Below, one piece after another: positions 7,217 through 14,855 of a DNA stretch of 17,051 nucleotides. Origin of the DNA: Cryomorphaceae bacterium (GTDB taxonomy: Bacteria; Bacteroidota; Bacteroidia; Flavobacteriales; Schleiferiaceae); NCBI GenBank assembly GCA_022565745.1, contig JAIUMB010000031.1, positions 1-17,051 on the forward strand, written 5' to 3'. The number at the start of each line of letters is the position of its first letter. The first letter of the stretch is position 1. The position numbers and the translations under genes were made by a program. The notes below the pieces were generated by a model. The model did not search any database. It was not told the DNA's origin and worked only from the letters and a program-made list of their open reading frames with translations.

Positions 7217-7263
7217 CTTTTACATTTTTGATTGAAGGTTTTTGAATTAACTCTACCTTCATT

Positions 7264-7284
7264 TTCATTCTTCATTCTTCATTA
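7264..7284 (-). repeat. Short heptamer repeat (AATGAAG) in the 3' region of the SPFH gene
   Basis: On plus the units are TTCATTC, TTCATTC, TTCATTA; on the coding strand this reads as AATGAAG-type heptamers. It lies between the stop codon (7318) and the terminator (7216), in the same relative place and sense as the larger array after lpdA. Confidence 0.75.
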
Positions 7285-7317
7285 ACTCCCATCAATCGGA
7301 CTTTATAAGCAGCCACT

Positions 7318-8190
7318 TTAATTGGTTGGGATTCCCAACAAAGGCGTCTTACCATCCGTAATTATCACCTTGCTGTTGCCAGACTGTGACAAATCTTTAA
7401 AGGCCTCGATTTTATTGTTTTGCAGTACTGCCGGGGTTAAACTGTTACTGATTTTCCTATTGGCTTCGGCTTGTGCTTCGGCTCTAATCAACGTGGCATT
7501 GGCCTGACCTTCGGCTTCAATTTCCGCAACGCGCTTGGTTCCTTCGGCTCTGGCGATTTTAGCCTTTTGCTCACCTTCTGCTTGGATCAAGGCGCGCTCT
7601 GCTTCCAATTGCTCACGCTGTTTGGTGAATTCCATGCGCTGTGCTTCTTGCTCAGCACGCAATTTTTCTTCAATGGCTCTGCTTAAGTCAGCAGGCAAAG
7701 AAATGGTCTTTAATAATACGTTGTCTATAATAAAACCTCGTGGACCTAGTACCTGCATCATCGACTCTCTGATTTGTTCTTCAATGGTACTGCGCTCTCC
7801 GGAGTGCATGTCTTTGGCATAAAAACGTGCACTTACATCGGAAACTGCTGAACGAAAGACCGGTAAGATAACGGTGCGCTCATAGTTCATCCCAATTTCA
7901 TCGAATACCCTTGGCGCCTCATTGCGATCAACGCGATATAAAATGGACACTTCTGAAGCGATGGTCAAACCTTCACGACTGGGAAGAGGCACGGTTACCT
8001 CCATATTGATGGTATTGACCTGTAAGCGAAATATGGTCGTAACAAATGGGTTATAAAAGCGAAGCCCTTGCTCCATAGGTCGGTAATCTACTTTACCCAA
8101 CTGACGCTTTACGCCTACCTCACCCTGACGGATAATGGTACAACTACCTAGGACGGCGACCAATGCGATTAATGCGGTTAATTTCTTCAT
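7318..8190 (-). CDS. SPFH/Band 7 (prohibitin-like) lipoprotein
   Basis: A 290-residue member of the stomatin/prohibitin/flotillin/HflKC superfamily. The N-terminus is a lipoprotein signal with lipobox LGSC (14-17), so Cys17 would be the lipidated residue; most relatives use a transmembrane helix instead. The SPFH domain covers about 18-190 and contains the prohibitin-like LPADLSRAIEEKLRAEQEA stretch. A charged, Ala/Glu-rich coiled coil follows (about 170-250). After Cys17 there is no acidic export signal, so the protein probably stays on the periplasmic side. Likely role: membrane scaffold or modulator of proteases, by analogy with HflK/C. It has its own terminator; the ABC exporter gene lies 83 bases upstream. 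Confidence 0.92.
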   Translation of the reverse strand: MKKLTALIALVAVLGSCTIIRQGEVGVKRQLGKVDYRPMEQGLRFYNPFVTTIFRLQVNTINMEVTVPLPSREGLTIASEVSILYRVDRNEAPRVFDEIGMNYERTVILPVFRSAVSDVSARFYAKDMHSGERSTIEEQIRESMMQVLGPRGFIIDNVLLKTISLPADLSRAIEEKLRAEQEAQRMEFTKQREQLEAERALIQAEGEQKAKIARAEGTKRVAEIEAEGQANATLIRAEAQAEANRKISNSLTPAVLQNNKIEAFKDLSQSGNSKVIITDGKTPLLGIPTN

Positions 8191-8273
8191 GATATCTGTA
8201 TTTATTTGGTTATTACATTATTTTAATTGATTGATCTGCCCCTAAGGCAAACAGTCCCATTTTCATGCCACAT

Positions 8274-9926
8274 TCAAGATAAATTAATTATTTTATCGGC
8301 GTGAGGCAAAAATACTTCTGGTTGGTGGGTTGCCACTACGATTGTTATATTTTTCTTGAGATGTGCAATGGTGCCTGCAATGGTTTCTGCATTTGCTTTG
8401 TCGAGCGCAGCAGTAGGCTCATCAAAAAGCAACACATCAGCCTTTCTGTACAACTCTCTGGCAATGGCCAAACGTTGCCGCTGACCACCTGACAAATTAT
8501 ACCCCTGATGCCCTATGGCGGTATCAGCTCCATCGGGCAATTGATCTAAAAAGTGAATTAAGGCAGCCTGCTCCAATGCACGTCGAAATCGCAGCCTGTT
8601 TTGCTCGTTGTCTTCATCCCAAAAAGTCACATTGTTGTACAGAGTATCTGCAAATACAGCCGGCTCCTGGGTGATGTACCCAATGTGCTTTTGTAAGGCC
8701 TGAATATTGAGATTGGCGTAATTGTCTTCACCAATCATAAGCTCCCCTTTGCTCGGACGAACCAGTCCACTGATTAAATGAAGCAATGTGCTTTTTCCAC
8801 GACCGCTTTCTCCTTTAATTAAGGTCAACTTTTGCCCCGGCACGACCTCTTCAAATTTACTAAACACCTTTACTGCACCAATCTTATAAGACAATTGCTG
8901 AAAAGCAAAGTCGCCTTTTGCATTGGCTCTTACCTGTCCATCCGCATTGTCTTCAGCCGAAGGAATCTCAGATAAAAATGCATCTACATTGATGAGTGAA
9001 CCGCTCAGACCGAGAAAGGCGTTGTAGTGACTCTGTGTTTCAACAATGGACTGCACGCCTCGATACAAAATAACAAAAACGCCGAGCAGCAGCGACCATT
9101 CATCGCCTCGAACATGATGGTGATACAGCAAAGCCCCTATGGATATGAGCAGTACCAACGGCTCGCGCAACGCAGAAATAAGTGCGTGAATATTGCCCAA
9201 CTTAAGCTGATTGTCTTCAACTTCTTTGACACTTTGCGCCATCTGATTGCCGTAAACAGCTACCCGAGCATTGGCCTTTAGATAGGTAAAGTGATTGATC
9301 AACTGGATCAGCAATCGATGATATTTGTGATTCTGGGTTGTTAAGGTCTTTGATAAATGCTTCGTGCTGCGATAAAAGCGATTGAACATCCACTGTAAAA
9401 GCCCTCCCCCAAGTAAAACCGTTATGGTAAACAAAGGATGAACAACCATTGCTATAGACACCGCTATGATTGCTAAAATCCCCCATTGAACAGTAGTAAA
9501 GAACAGCTGAAACGCTTGATTGGTTCGGTTGATTTCAGACCCCATACTGTTTTGTAATCTTCCAGCATCAGATTTTACAAACTGTAAATATGACATTCGG
9601 CGAAAGCCCTCGATTCCCTTAATTCGCAAATCCCTAATAAAACCGTGCTGATACCTTACCTTTATGATTTCTCCTGTATACCTAATGACTGCTTTAATAA
9701 CAAAAACAAGCAACAACAAGAGCAACACAGTGGTAATACTCCATCCCGGTATCCAGTCTGCCGAATGCTCACCAGCGCTTAAATTTTTTAAAAGTGGCAA
9801 GAAAAGCAGTAGCCCTAATCCATCTAAAATCCCCATCAACACACCAAACAATACGGTTATATATACCTTTCCACCTAAATGTTGGTGGAAAAACCGAAAA
9901 AAGTCAACCGGGCGGTGCCTATCCAT
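8274..9926 (-). CDS. ABC exporter, fused membrane and ATPase domains (type IV/MsbA-like fold)
   Basis: A 550-residue half-transporter expected to work as a homodimer. The N-terminal membrane domain (about 1-300) has six hydrophobic segments, near 22-44, 63-82, 147-163, 165-180, 250-268 and 275-290. The ATPase domain has Walker A GESGRGKS (372-379), signature LSGGQ (478-482), Walker B VLLFDE (498-503) and the switch His534, so it should be active. The frame reaches 13 codons further upstream; the ATG at 9926 was preferred because MDRHRPVDFFRFF starts the natural cytosolic N-terminus. The substrate is unknown (lipid, peptide or polysaccharide precursor are all possible). It lies between a terminator upstream and the SPFH gene downstream. 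Confidence 0.92.
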   Translation of the reverse strand: MDRHRPVDFFRFFHQHLGGKVYITVLFGVLMGILDGLGLLLFLPLLKNLSAGEHSADWIPGWSITTVLLLLLLVFVIKAVIRYTGEIIKVRYQHGFIRDLRIKGIEGFRRMSYLQFVKSDAGRLQNSMGSEINRTNQAFQLFFTTVQWGILAIIAVSIAMVVHPLFTITVLLGGGLLQWMFNRFYRSTKHLSKTLTTQNHKYHRLLIQLINHFTYLKANARVAVYGNQMAQSVKEVEDNQLKLGNIHALISALREPLVLLISIGALLYHHHVRGDEWSLLLGVFVILYRGVQSIVETQSHYNAFLGLSGSLINVDAFLSEIPSAEDNADGQVRANAKGDFAFQQLSYKIGAVKVFSKFEEVVPGQKLTLIKGESGRGKSTLLHLISGLVRPSKGELMIGEDNYANLNIQALQKHIGYITQEPAVFADTLYNNVTFWDEDNEQNRLRFRRALEQAALIHFLDQLPDGADTAIGHQGYNLSGGQRQRLAIARELYRKADVLLFDEPTAALDKANAETIAGTIAHLKKNITIVVATHQPEVFLPHADKIINLS

Positions 9927-10002
9927 AAACACTGTTTTATATCGGTGCAAATTAAGACATCTCAAGCAAACATTTTACTTATTTGCCTTTGGATTTGGAT
10001 AC

Positions 10003-10035
10003 AAAAAAAGCGGTATGACAACCACACCGCTTTTT
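10003..10035 (-). terminator. Rho-independent terminator after the DUF4625 lipoprotein gene
   Basis: AAAAAGCGGT pairs with ACCGCTTTTTTT (read on minus) around an 11-base loop, with seven T at the end (10009-10003). The stem ends in A/T tracts on both sides and could also work on the plus strand. Confidence 0.88.
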
Positions 10036-10060
10036 ATTACAAATTAAAAAAGAACTATTT

Positions 10061-10972
10061 TTAGTCTACATCAACTTTATAGGTCTCTTGACTTACGTTT
10101 CCGTTCTCATCTTCAACCCAAATCAACAACTCATAATGGGCGTGACCGGATGGTAAATCGATGGCTTTGCTTCCAGAAAGCAAGTCCGATAAAGAAATGG
10201 ATTGATCTGACGGCAATGCATCACCAGACAAACCTGTTCGCCATGCAGATGCACCCCACTTTTCGTCGTAGATGTCCTCAGAGTGGCTATGATCATGACC
10301 ATGATCGTCCTCCTCGTAAAGGCGTACCCATACAAAAGTGATATCAGAAGAAAGCGACTCTCCGAGATTGCGCTCTATAGTCCCACTTACCGCCAAAGGC
10401 TGACCACCCGTGCCTTTTAGCTCATCGTTGGTCAAATCCACATCAATTTGTGGTGCATAATTGCGCTTTATCCAAAACCTCGCTAAATAAGAGGTGTTGT
10501 CGGTAAAACTGGTTTGATTGCCGAGAATATCGGTTGCATCTACAGAAAAATGATAAGGTCCGGCCAACACATTTCGACCATCAAAAAGATCAGTCGCACG
10601 AGGCCCTTCCCAATACACATCTTCAAAATTGTCGTCGATATTAATTTCATCGCGTCCCTCGCCCTCATAAATCTTTTGATAATCCAAGTGCATGAAGTCG
10701 GATTGAGATGTTCCTCTTCCATGACTGTGACCATCAAATGCATGGTGAATATCTACACGCGCTTGTTTAACCCCGTCGGGATCTGTGACCTTAAAGCGCA
10801 CATGCATATGGGTTGATGTAGCACTACGCACTTCACCGTCGGCTGGACGAATGGCATCACGACCTTCAGCAGGTACAATGGAAGGCGGTGTACGTGAGCT
10901 TTCACTGTCGTCATCGCTTGAGCATGAAAAGAATAGTATTGCTGCCAATGGTAAAAAAAACAGTTTTTTCAT
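10061..10972 (-). CDS. His-rich DUF4625-type lipoprotein, probable metal binder
   Basis: A 303-residue lipoprotein. Signal MKKLFFLPLAAILFFSC puts the lipidated cysteine at 17, followed by SSDDDSE, which resembles the Bacteroidota surface-export signal. The body appears to be two Ig-like beta domains (about 29-165 and 173-303), each with a His cluster: THMH (54-57) and HHAFDGHSHG (76-85) in the first, DDHGHDHSHSED (222-233) and GHAHY (276-280) in the second. The first fits DUF4625. The His clusters suggest binding of zinc, copper or nickel. The ATG at 10972 is chosen for the signal peptide and because the longer frame begins upstream of the promoter. Two Fur-like sites cover the promoter. Metal binding and surface location are inferred. 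Confidence 0.85.
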   Translation of the reverse strand: MKKLFFLPLAAILFFSCSSDDDSESSRTPPSIVPAEGRDAIRPADGEVRSATSTHMHVRFKVTDPDGVKQARVDIHHAFDGHSHGRGTSQSDFMHLDYQKIYEGEGRDEINIDDNFEDVYWEGPRATDLFDGRNVLAGPYHFSVDATDILGNQTSFTDNTSYLARFWIKRNYAPQIDVDLTNDELKGTGGQPLAVSGTIERNLGESLSSDITFVWVRLYEEDDHGHDHSHSEDIYDEKWGASAWRTGLSGDALPSDQSISLSDLLSGSKAIDLPSGHAHYELLIWVEDENGNVSQETYKVDVD

Positions 10973-10995
10973 AATAAATCTGATTAATGGTGTTA

Positions 10996-11012
10996 TTGCA
11001 ATTTGGTTGCAA
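10996..11012. promoter_or_regulatory. Putative Fur-superfamily operator 1 (TTGCAA-N5-TTGCAA)
   Basis: TTGCAA (10996-11001), five bases, TTGCAA (11007-11012). It overlaps the -7 box and expected start site of the DUF4625 gene. The same layout is known for the Streptomyces nickel regulator Nur; use by a Zur- or Nur-like protein here is inference. Confidence 0.6.
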
Positions 11013-11039
11013 ATATACATCACGAGACCTTTAATGCAA
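11010..11039 (-). promoter_or_regulatory. Promoter of the DUF4625 lipoprotein gene (TTG-N19-TATATTTG)
   Basis: On minus, TTG (11039-11037) lies 19 bases from TATATTTG (11017-11010), an exact Bacteroidota -33/-7 pair. The expected start of transcription is about 30 bases before the ATG at 10972. Both core elements fall within the two TTGCAA-type sites. Confidence 0.8.
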
Positions 11040-11050
11040 TACAATTGCAA
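11034..11050. promoter_or_regulatory. Putative Fur-superfamily operator 2 (ATGCAA-N5-TTGCAA)
   Basis: ATGCAA (11034-11039), five bases, TTGCAA (11045-11050): one base from the first operator and 38 bases from it centre to centre. It covers the -33 element of the DUF4625 promoter. Confidence 0.55.
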
Positions 11051-11101
11051 TAAAAAATTTAAAATGGATCATTTCCTATCCATCAACCATAATATTTCGA
11101 T

Positions 11102-11109
11102 TATATTTG
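11102..11109 (+). promoter_or_regulatory. -7 box of the divergent envelope operon
   Basis: TATATTTG is an exact TAnnTTTG match 19 bases before the ATG at 11129. No TTG stands at the usual distance upstream, so this promoter may be weak or need an activator. It lies 52 bases to the right of operator 2. Confidence 0.5.
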
Positions 11110-11128
11110 TTGATGAAAATATCTCGAT

Positions 11129-11890
11129 ATGTTGAAACGCTATTTATTTTTTCTGCTGTTTGCATCTGTCACCTCACATGCACAAAGTCATGAGTTGTGG
11201 TTTGCTGGCGGCATGCGATCTGAAGGGCTGCGCGACCTTGGCTACTCTCCGCTTCGCTTCGATGGGTTTGGACTTTCCGGCGCTTTGGGTTACCAAAAAA
11301 GCAAAGAGAATAAAGACGTGATTTGGTTGTTGAACTACAGTCAAAGTCAAACAACAAACGCATACAATCGAGGACTAACAGCAACAACCGTTGGCCTTTT
11401 AAACCTGAACGTCTACCACCGAGAAAGCAGTAATTTTTCTTGGGGCTGGTCTAATAACAATGGGTTACAGCACCGATTTATCAGCGGTTTTGATAATTTC
11501 AATGGCCGCACCGATGTGTTTACCAGCTTTGGTCCGGCCGGCGCTTATAAAACCACCTTTTCGATAAAATCACAAAATTTCACCTTCAAAGCGATTTCAC
11601 ATGTGCAATTGATTGGCTTCTACTTACCCTCAGGGTACGTTGCCTCCTTACCTTCCGGTTTTGGATATGAACCCAACGGCGCCATCAAGGGCTTCTGGGA
11701 ATCTATTTATCTATTTTATCCCGGCGGCGCATTCAACGCAGGCTTTTGGCCAAAACTGGAGTGGCATTTATCGACAGGAAACAGCATCAGTCTGAATTAC
11801 CTGTATGAGTACACCCGACTAACCGGTGCACAAATGCACGAACGCAGCACCGGCATGTGGTTGTTGAACTTTTCAATGAAAATAAAATGA
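11129..11890 (+). CDS. Secreted/outer-membrane protein of unknown family (possible small beta-barrel)
   Basis: A 253-residue protein that I do not recognise. It has a clear Sec signal peptide (MLKRYLFFLLFASVTSHAQ, cleavage likely after AQ) and no internal transmembrane helix. The mature part is rich in Gly, Ser, Asn and aromatic residues with alternating patterns, and ends in LLNFSMKIK. This composition fits an outer-membrane beta-barrel of roughly 10-12 strands, but no motif proves it. Its stop overlaps the start of the S41 lipoprotein (ATGA), so the two products are probably made together. It is divergent from the His-rich DUF4625 gene. A role as outer-membrane partner of the protease is inference from context only. 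Confidence 0.8.
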   Translation: MLKRYLFFLLFASVTSHAQSHELWFAGGMRSEGLRDLGYSPLRFDGFGLSGALGYQKSKENKDVIWLLNYSQSQTTNAYNRGLTATTVGLLNLNVYHRESSNFSWGWSNNNGLQHRFISGFDNFNGRTDVFTSFGPAGAYKTTFSIKSQNFTFKAISHVQLIGFYLPSGYVASLPSGFGYEPNGAIKGFWESIYLFYPGGAFNAGFWPKLEWHLSTGNSISLNYLYEYTRLTGAQMHERSTGMWLLNFSMKIK

Positions 11891-12906
11891 GTGCAAAACG
11901 ACTATTACTTATATCCGCCATACTCGTTTTCACAAACGGACTCTTTATCTCCTGTGAAAAACATCTCTTGGGCGGCGACGACGGAGAAGCTTCACCTAAG
12001 GAAGTGTTTGAATATCTTTGGAACGACATCAACAACCGCTACGCTTATTTTGAACTTAAAGGGATTGACTGGGATGAAGTCAAGCAACGTTACAGCGAGC
12101 TAATCGACAATCAAATGTCCGAAAACGAACTGTTTGATGTACTGGCTGCCTTGTTGTTTGAACTAGAAGACGGACATGTCAACCTCACCAGTCCGTTTAA
12201 CCGAAGCAGAAATTGGGATTGGTTTCAAGACGAACCGCTCAATTACAACCAAGGCATCATCGATAGAGAATATCTCGGCAAAGACTTCCACATCAGTGGA
12301 CCATTAAGGCATCAAATGATTAACGGGATATTGTACGTTAACTACAGATCTTTTGGCGATCAATTGCGCGATCGGGATATTGAAGCCATTTTGCAGCGCG
12401 CTGAAAATGCCCGTGGTGTTATCATTGATGTACGCAGCAACGGCGGCGGCGCCATCAACAATGCCTTTAACCTCGCTGGCGCATTTACCAATCAAAGCTA
12501 TACTTACGGAAAGGTGCGCATCAAAAATGGCCCGTGCAGCGACTGCTTTTCTTCTTGGACAGACTTACGCGTACCTGCGAGAGAAAAAGGTTGGTACAAC
12601 GGGGCAGTAATTGTACTCACAAACAGTGCTTCTTACAGTTCAACCACCTACTTTGCAGAAATGATGCGACAAAATCCACGGGCACTTCTCCTTGGCGCCC
12701 CTACCGGTGGTGGTGGTGGCACCCCCGCGTTTGGTGAACTCCCCAACGGCTGGACATATCGGTTTTCCTCCACCCAAGCGATGACACTTGAAGATGAGCA
12801 CTTTGAACTGGGGATTCCCGTAAATGTACGTGTAGACCTCGACAAAAGCGATGAAGATCAGGGTATTGATACAATGTTGGAAAGAGCCATAAGACAATTT
12901 AATTAG
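11887..12906 (+). CDS. S41 family peptidase lipoprotein (tricorn/C-terminal-processing type, no PDZ)
   Basis: A 339-residue serine protease homologue. The signal MSAKRLLLISAILVFTNGLFISC gives a lipidated Cys23, so it is membrane-anchored in the envelope. An N-terminal helical domain (36-100) ends in LEDGHVNL, where His97 may be the tricorn-like catalytic histidine. The core has GVIIDVRSNGGG (177-188) and TNSASYSSTTYFAE (245-258), where Ser251 aligns best with the nucleophile. GAPTGGGG (270-277) replaces the more usual GEPTGG, so the acidic residue of the charge relay is uncertain. No PDZ domain is evident. A CSDC pair (217-220) is unusual. The ATG at 11887 was chosen for the signal peptide and the 4-base overlap with the upstream gene. 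Substrate unknown. Confidence 0.9.
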   Translation: MSAKRLLLISAILVFTNGLFISCEKHLLGGDDGEASPKEVFEYLWNDINNRYAYFELKGIDWDEVKQRYSELIDNQMSENELFDVLAALLFELEDGHVNLTSPFNRSRNWDWFQDEPLNYNQGIIDREYLGKDFHISGPLRHQMINGILYVNYRSFGDQLRDRDIEAILQRAENARGVIIDVRSNGGGAINNAFNLAGAFTNQSYTYGKVRIKNGPCSDCFSSWTDLRVPAREKGWYNGAVIVLTNSASYSSTTYFAEMMRQNPRALLLGAPTGGGGGTPAFGELPNGWTYRFSSTQAMTLEDEHFELGIPVNVRVDLDKSDEDQGIDTMLERAIRQFN

Positions 12907-13125
12907 TGGCTGGCTAAAGCCTTTGTCTTTGTTAAAATTATAAAATGACACCTCCAAGCGCAAACCTTACTTAGACTCTTAAGTTCATTCACTGTGACTT
13001 TACGAACAGGATCTAACTGGTTTAAATTGTTAAGTAACAACATACTATTCTATAAGAGAGGAAGAACTAAAGAAAAGTAATCACATTAAAGCTTTTACTT
13101 TTAACTGCATTGCAGTACGCATTTA

Positions 13126-14673
13126 TCACATCACCTCTTCAAGCCAATCGCTGCGAATGATCTCACAAAAGTGACACGTTTCTTCTTTATAAAGCTCCTT
13201 TTCCATAATTGTGATATTACTTTCAGCAAGATCAATTTTCCCATTGTACAACTGGTCAATAACTAGCAATCTAAACAATTGATCTATGTCTTCATTAGAG
13301 GTTACATATTCCTGAGCTTTTTCAAGCCCAATTCGGGTTTTAAATTTTTTGGATGCTAAAAAATTAAAATATATGCTCCCTAGATGGGTATTGAAGCTCT
13401 TGGGCATTCCCTCGTCCATGAACTCCAAAAAATCTTCTACCTTTTTTAAATCATCTGTTAAAATGTAGCGATTCAACAATGACACTAGGTTACTGGGCTC
13501 GACCATCCATAGTGGTTCATTTTGTACTTTATTTTTTAGAATCTCAGTAGCCATTTCAACATCATCATCCATAAAATAAATCATAGCCATCTGATTTACC
13601 ATGTCTCCATAGTTGAAACTTGGTCCGTGTAAATCTATAGGGTAACTGTCGATGGCTTTTTGCGTATATCTAAGTGCTTCATCTTTTTGATTAAGTATGA
13701 TAGCAATGGTTGATTTTAATTTATAATACGTAATTTCATTGATTAGGCTCTTATCACGACTATCGTTGAGCCAATCACTATAAGAAGCAATAGCCTTTAA
13801 ATCTTGTTCTGAATACTTTTCGTTGAAGTTTGGGTCATCCTTGTGGAAAACATCAGTAAATTTATAAATTATGGGAAAAATATTCATCATACCCAAAATT
13901 GAATTTAAACGATCTTTTTGATCTGTGAAACTTGGTAATTCTATGATTTCTTTTGTCCTTTTTAAATTAAACATACTATAGTATAAGTTGCTTTCTATTG
14001 CTTTGGGATTTGAATTTACATCTTCTAAAATTAAATGAAGTTCGGTAAATGAGTAAAGGTAGAATAGCATAATTAAAGATTCAGGGTCGACAATATCATA
14101 TAAACTTTCCTTAGTCTTACTCATAATAAACGCTTTATCTTGATGTGATTCAAAATACCACATTGCCATTAGACTGTGTTTAGCTAGCTCTTCCGGACTG
14201 GATAAAAACAAGCGGTTACAAATAGAAAATGCTTCATCTGTTTGATTCAAATTGGCAAGTATTTCAGCTTTATAAAGTAAATAAACTACTGAATCATCAT
14301 CATTTAAAGTAAGATATTCTCGCGCAAGAATAAAATGATGTTCTGATTCATCTGGCTTGAAATGATCTCGGTAATAGTTTCCTAAATAAAGATGCGCCTC
14401 AAAATCAGTTGGATCATCATTTATACGGCTCACATACTTTAGCATACTGCTTTCACTGTAAGAGGTATCTATAGGCATGTCGTTCACGGAAGCATATAAA
14501 TCGTAGTTATTTATGTTCACATGCATATCAAGCTTAATCGAGAATATAGAATCTTTAAAGCCAAGTAGATCTTCTCTTGGTATTTTATGAATGTCACTTT
14601 TTAATCGAAAGTTTTCTTGGGCAGTTAGTCCAACTGTCAGAAGCACTAATAAAAGGCTATAAAGGCTTTGCAT
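13126..14673 (-). CDS. Secreted TPR-like repeat protein, unknown function
   Basis: A 515-residue protein with a signal peptide (MQSLYSLLLVLLTVGLTAQ) and helical repeats of tetratricopeptide type, clearest at about 90-170 (LYLGNYYRDHFKPDESEHHF and on) and about 320-400 (KSTIAIILNQKDEALRYTQK and on). The C-terminal tail has a CHFC pair. No enzymatic motif is seen. The frame extends 48 codons upstream, but the ATG at 14673 starts a proper signal peptide and lies just after an exact -7 box. The gene is visibly richer in A and T, and in AT-ending codons, than its neighbours, which may mean recent transfer or low constraint. Likely periplasmic; role unknown. Confidence 0.82.
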   Translation of the reverse strand: MQSLYSLLLVLLTVGLTAQENFRLKSDIHKIPREDLLGFKDSIFSIKLDMHVNINNYDLYASVNDMPIDTSYSESSMLKYVSRINDDPTDFEAHLYLGNYYRDHFKPDESEHHFILAREYLTLNDDDSVVYLLYKAEILANLNQTDEAFSICNRLFLSSPEELAKHSLMAMWYFESHQDKAFIMSKTKESLYDIVDPESLIMLFYLYSFTELHLILEDVNSNPKAIESNLYYSMFNLKRTKEIIELPSFTDQKDRLNSILGMMNIFPIIYKFTDVFHKDDPNFNEKYSEQDLKAIASYSDWLNDSRDKSLINEITYYKLKSTIAIILNQKDEALRYTQKAIDSYPIDLHGPSFNYGDMVNQMAMIYFMDDDVEMATEILKNKVQNEPLWMVEPSNLVSLLNRYILTDDLKKVEDFLEFMDEGMPKSFNTHLGSIYFNFLASKKFKTRIGLEKAQEYVTSNEDIDQLFRLLVIDQLYNGKIDLAESNITIMEKELYKEETCHFCEIIRSDWLEEVM

Positions 14674-14700
14674 ATTTTTTATAATTTGTTTGATTAATCG

Positions 14701-14708
14701 CAAATTTA
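14701..14708 (-). promoter_or_regulatory. -7 box of the TPR protein gene
   Basis: TAAATTTG on minus (14708-14701) matches TAnnTTTG exactly, 27 bases before the ATG at 14673. No TTG at standard spacing. It supports the shorter start. Confidence 0.5.
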
Positions 14709-14831
14709 CATCCTTCTCGCTATTTTTATATGCATTACTGAAATTTAAACCTTGAATACCTAAATCTCTAACAACCGGAGGCAAATAACCCCATGTAACC
14801 CACATCACCTTACCCATTTGAAAAACATTGG

Positions 14832-14839
14832 TACTTTTG
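14832..14839 (+). promoter_or_regulatory. -7 box of the DUF6132-rhodanese-thioredoxin operon
   Basis: TACTTTTG in the context TTGGTACTTTTGC is an exact TAnnTTTG match 16 bases before the ATG at 14856. No TTG at good -33 spacing. Confidence 0.55.
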
Positions 14840-14855
14840 CATCAAATATTTAGAA

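Noticed and set aside
12640..12963. Minus-strand frames opposite the end of the S41 gene
   Set aside because: Proline- and glycine-rich shadows of the GGGG region of the protease; no start context or homology-like features.
13073..13102. AAAAGTAA/TTACTTTT hairpin as a terminator after the S41 and TPR genes
   Set aside because: The stem is nearly all A-T with a long loop and no adjoining T tract, so it is too weak to call.
14674..14817. N-terminal 48-codon extension of the TPR protein
   Set aside because: It would hide the signal peptide in the interior and begins upstream of the -7 box.
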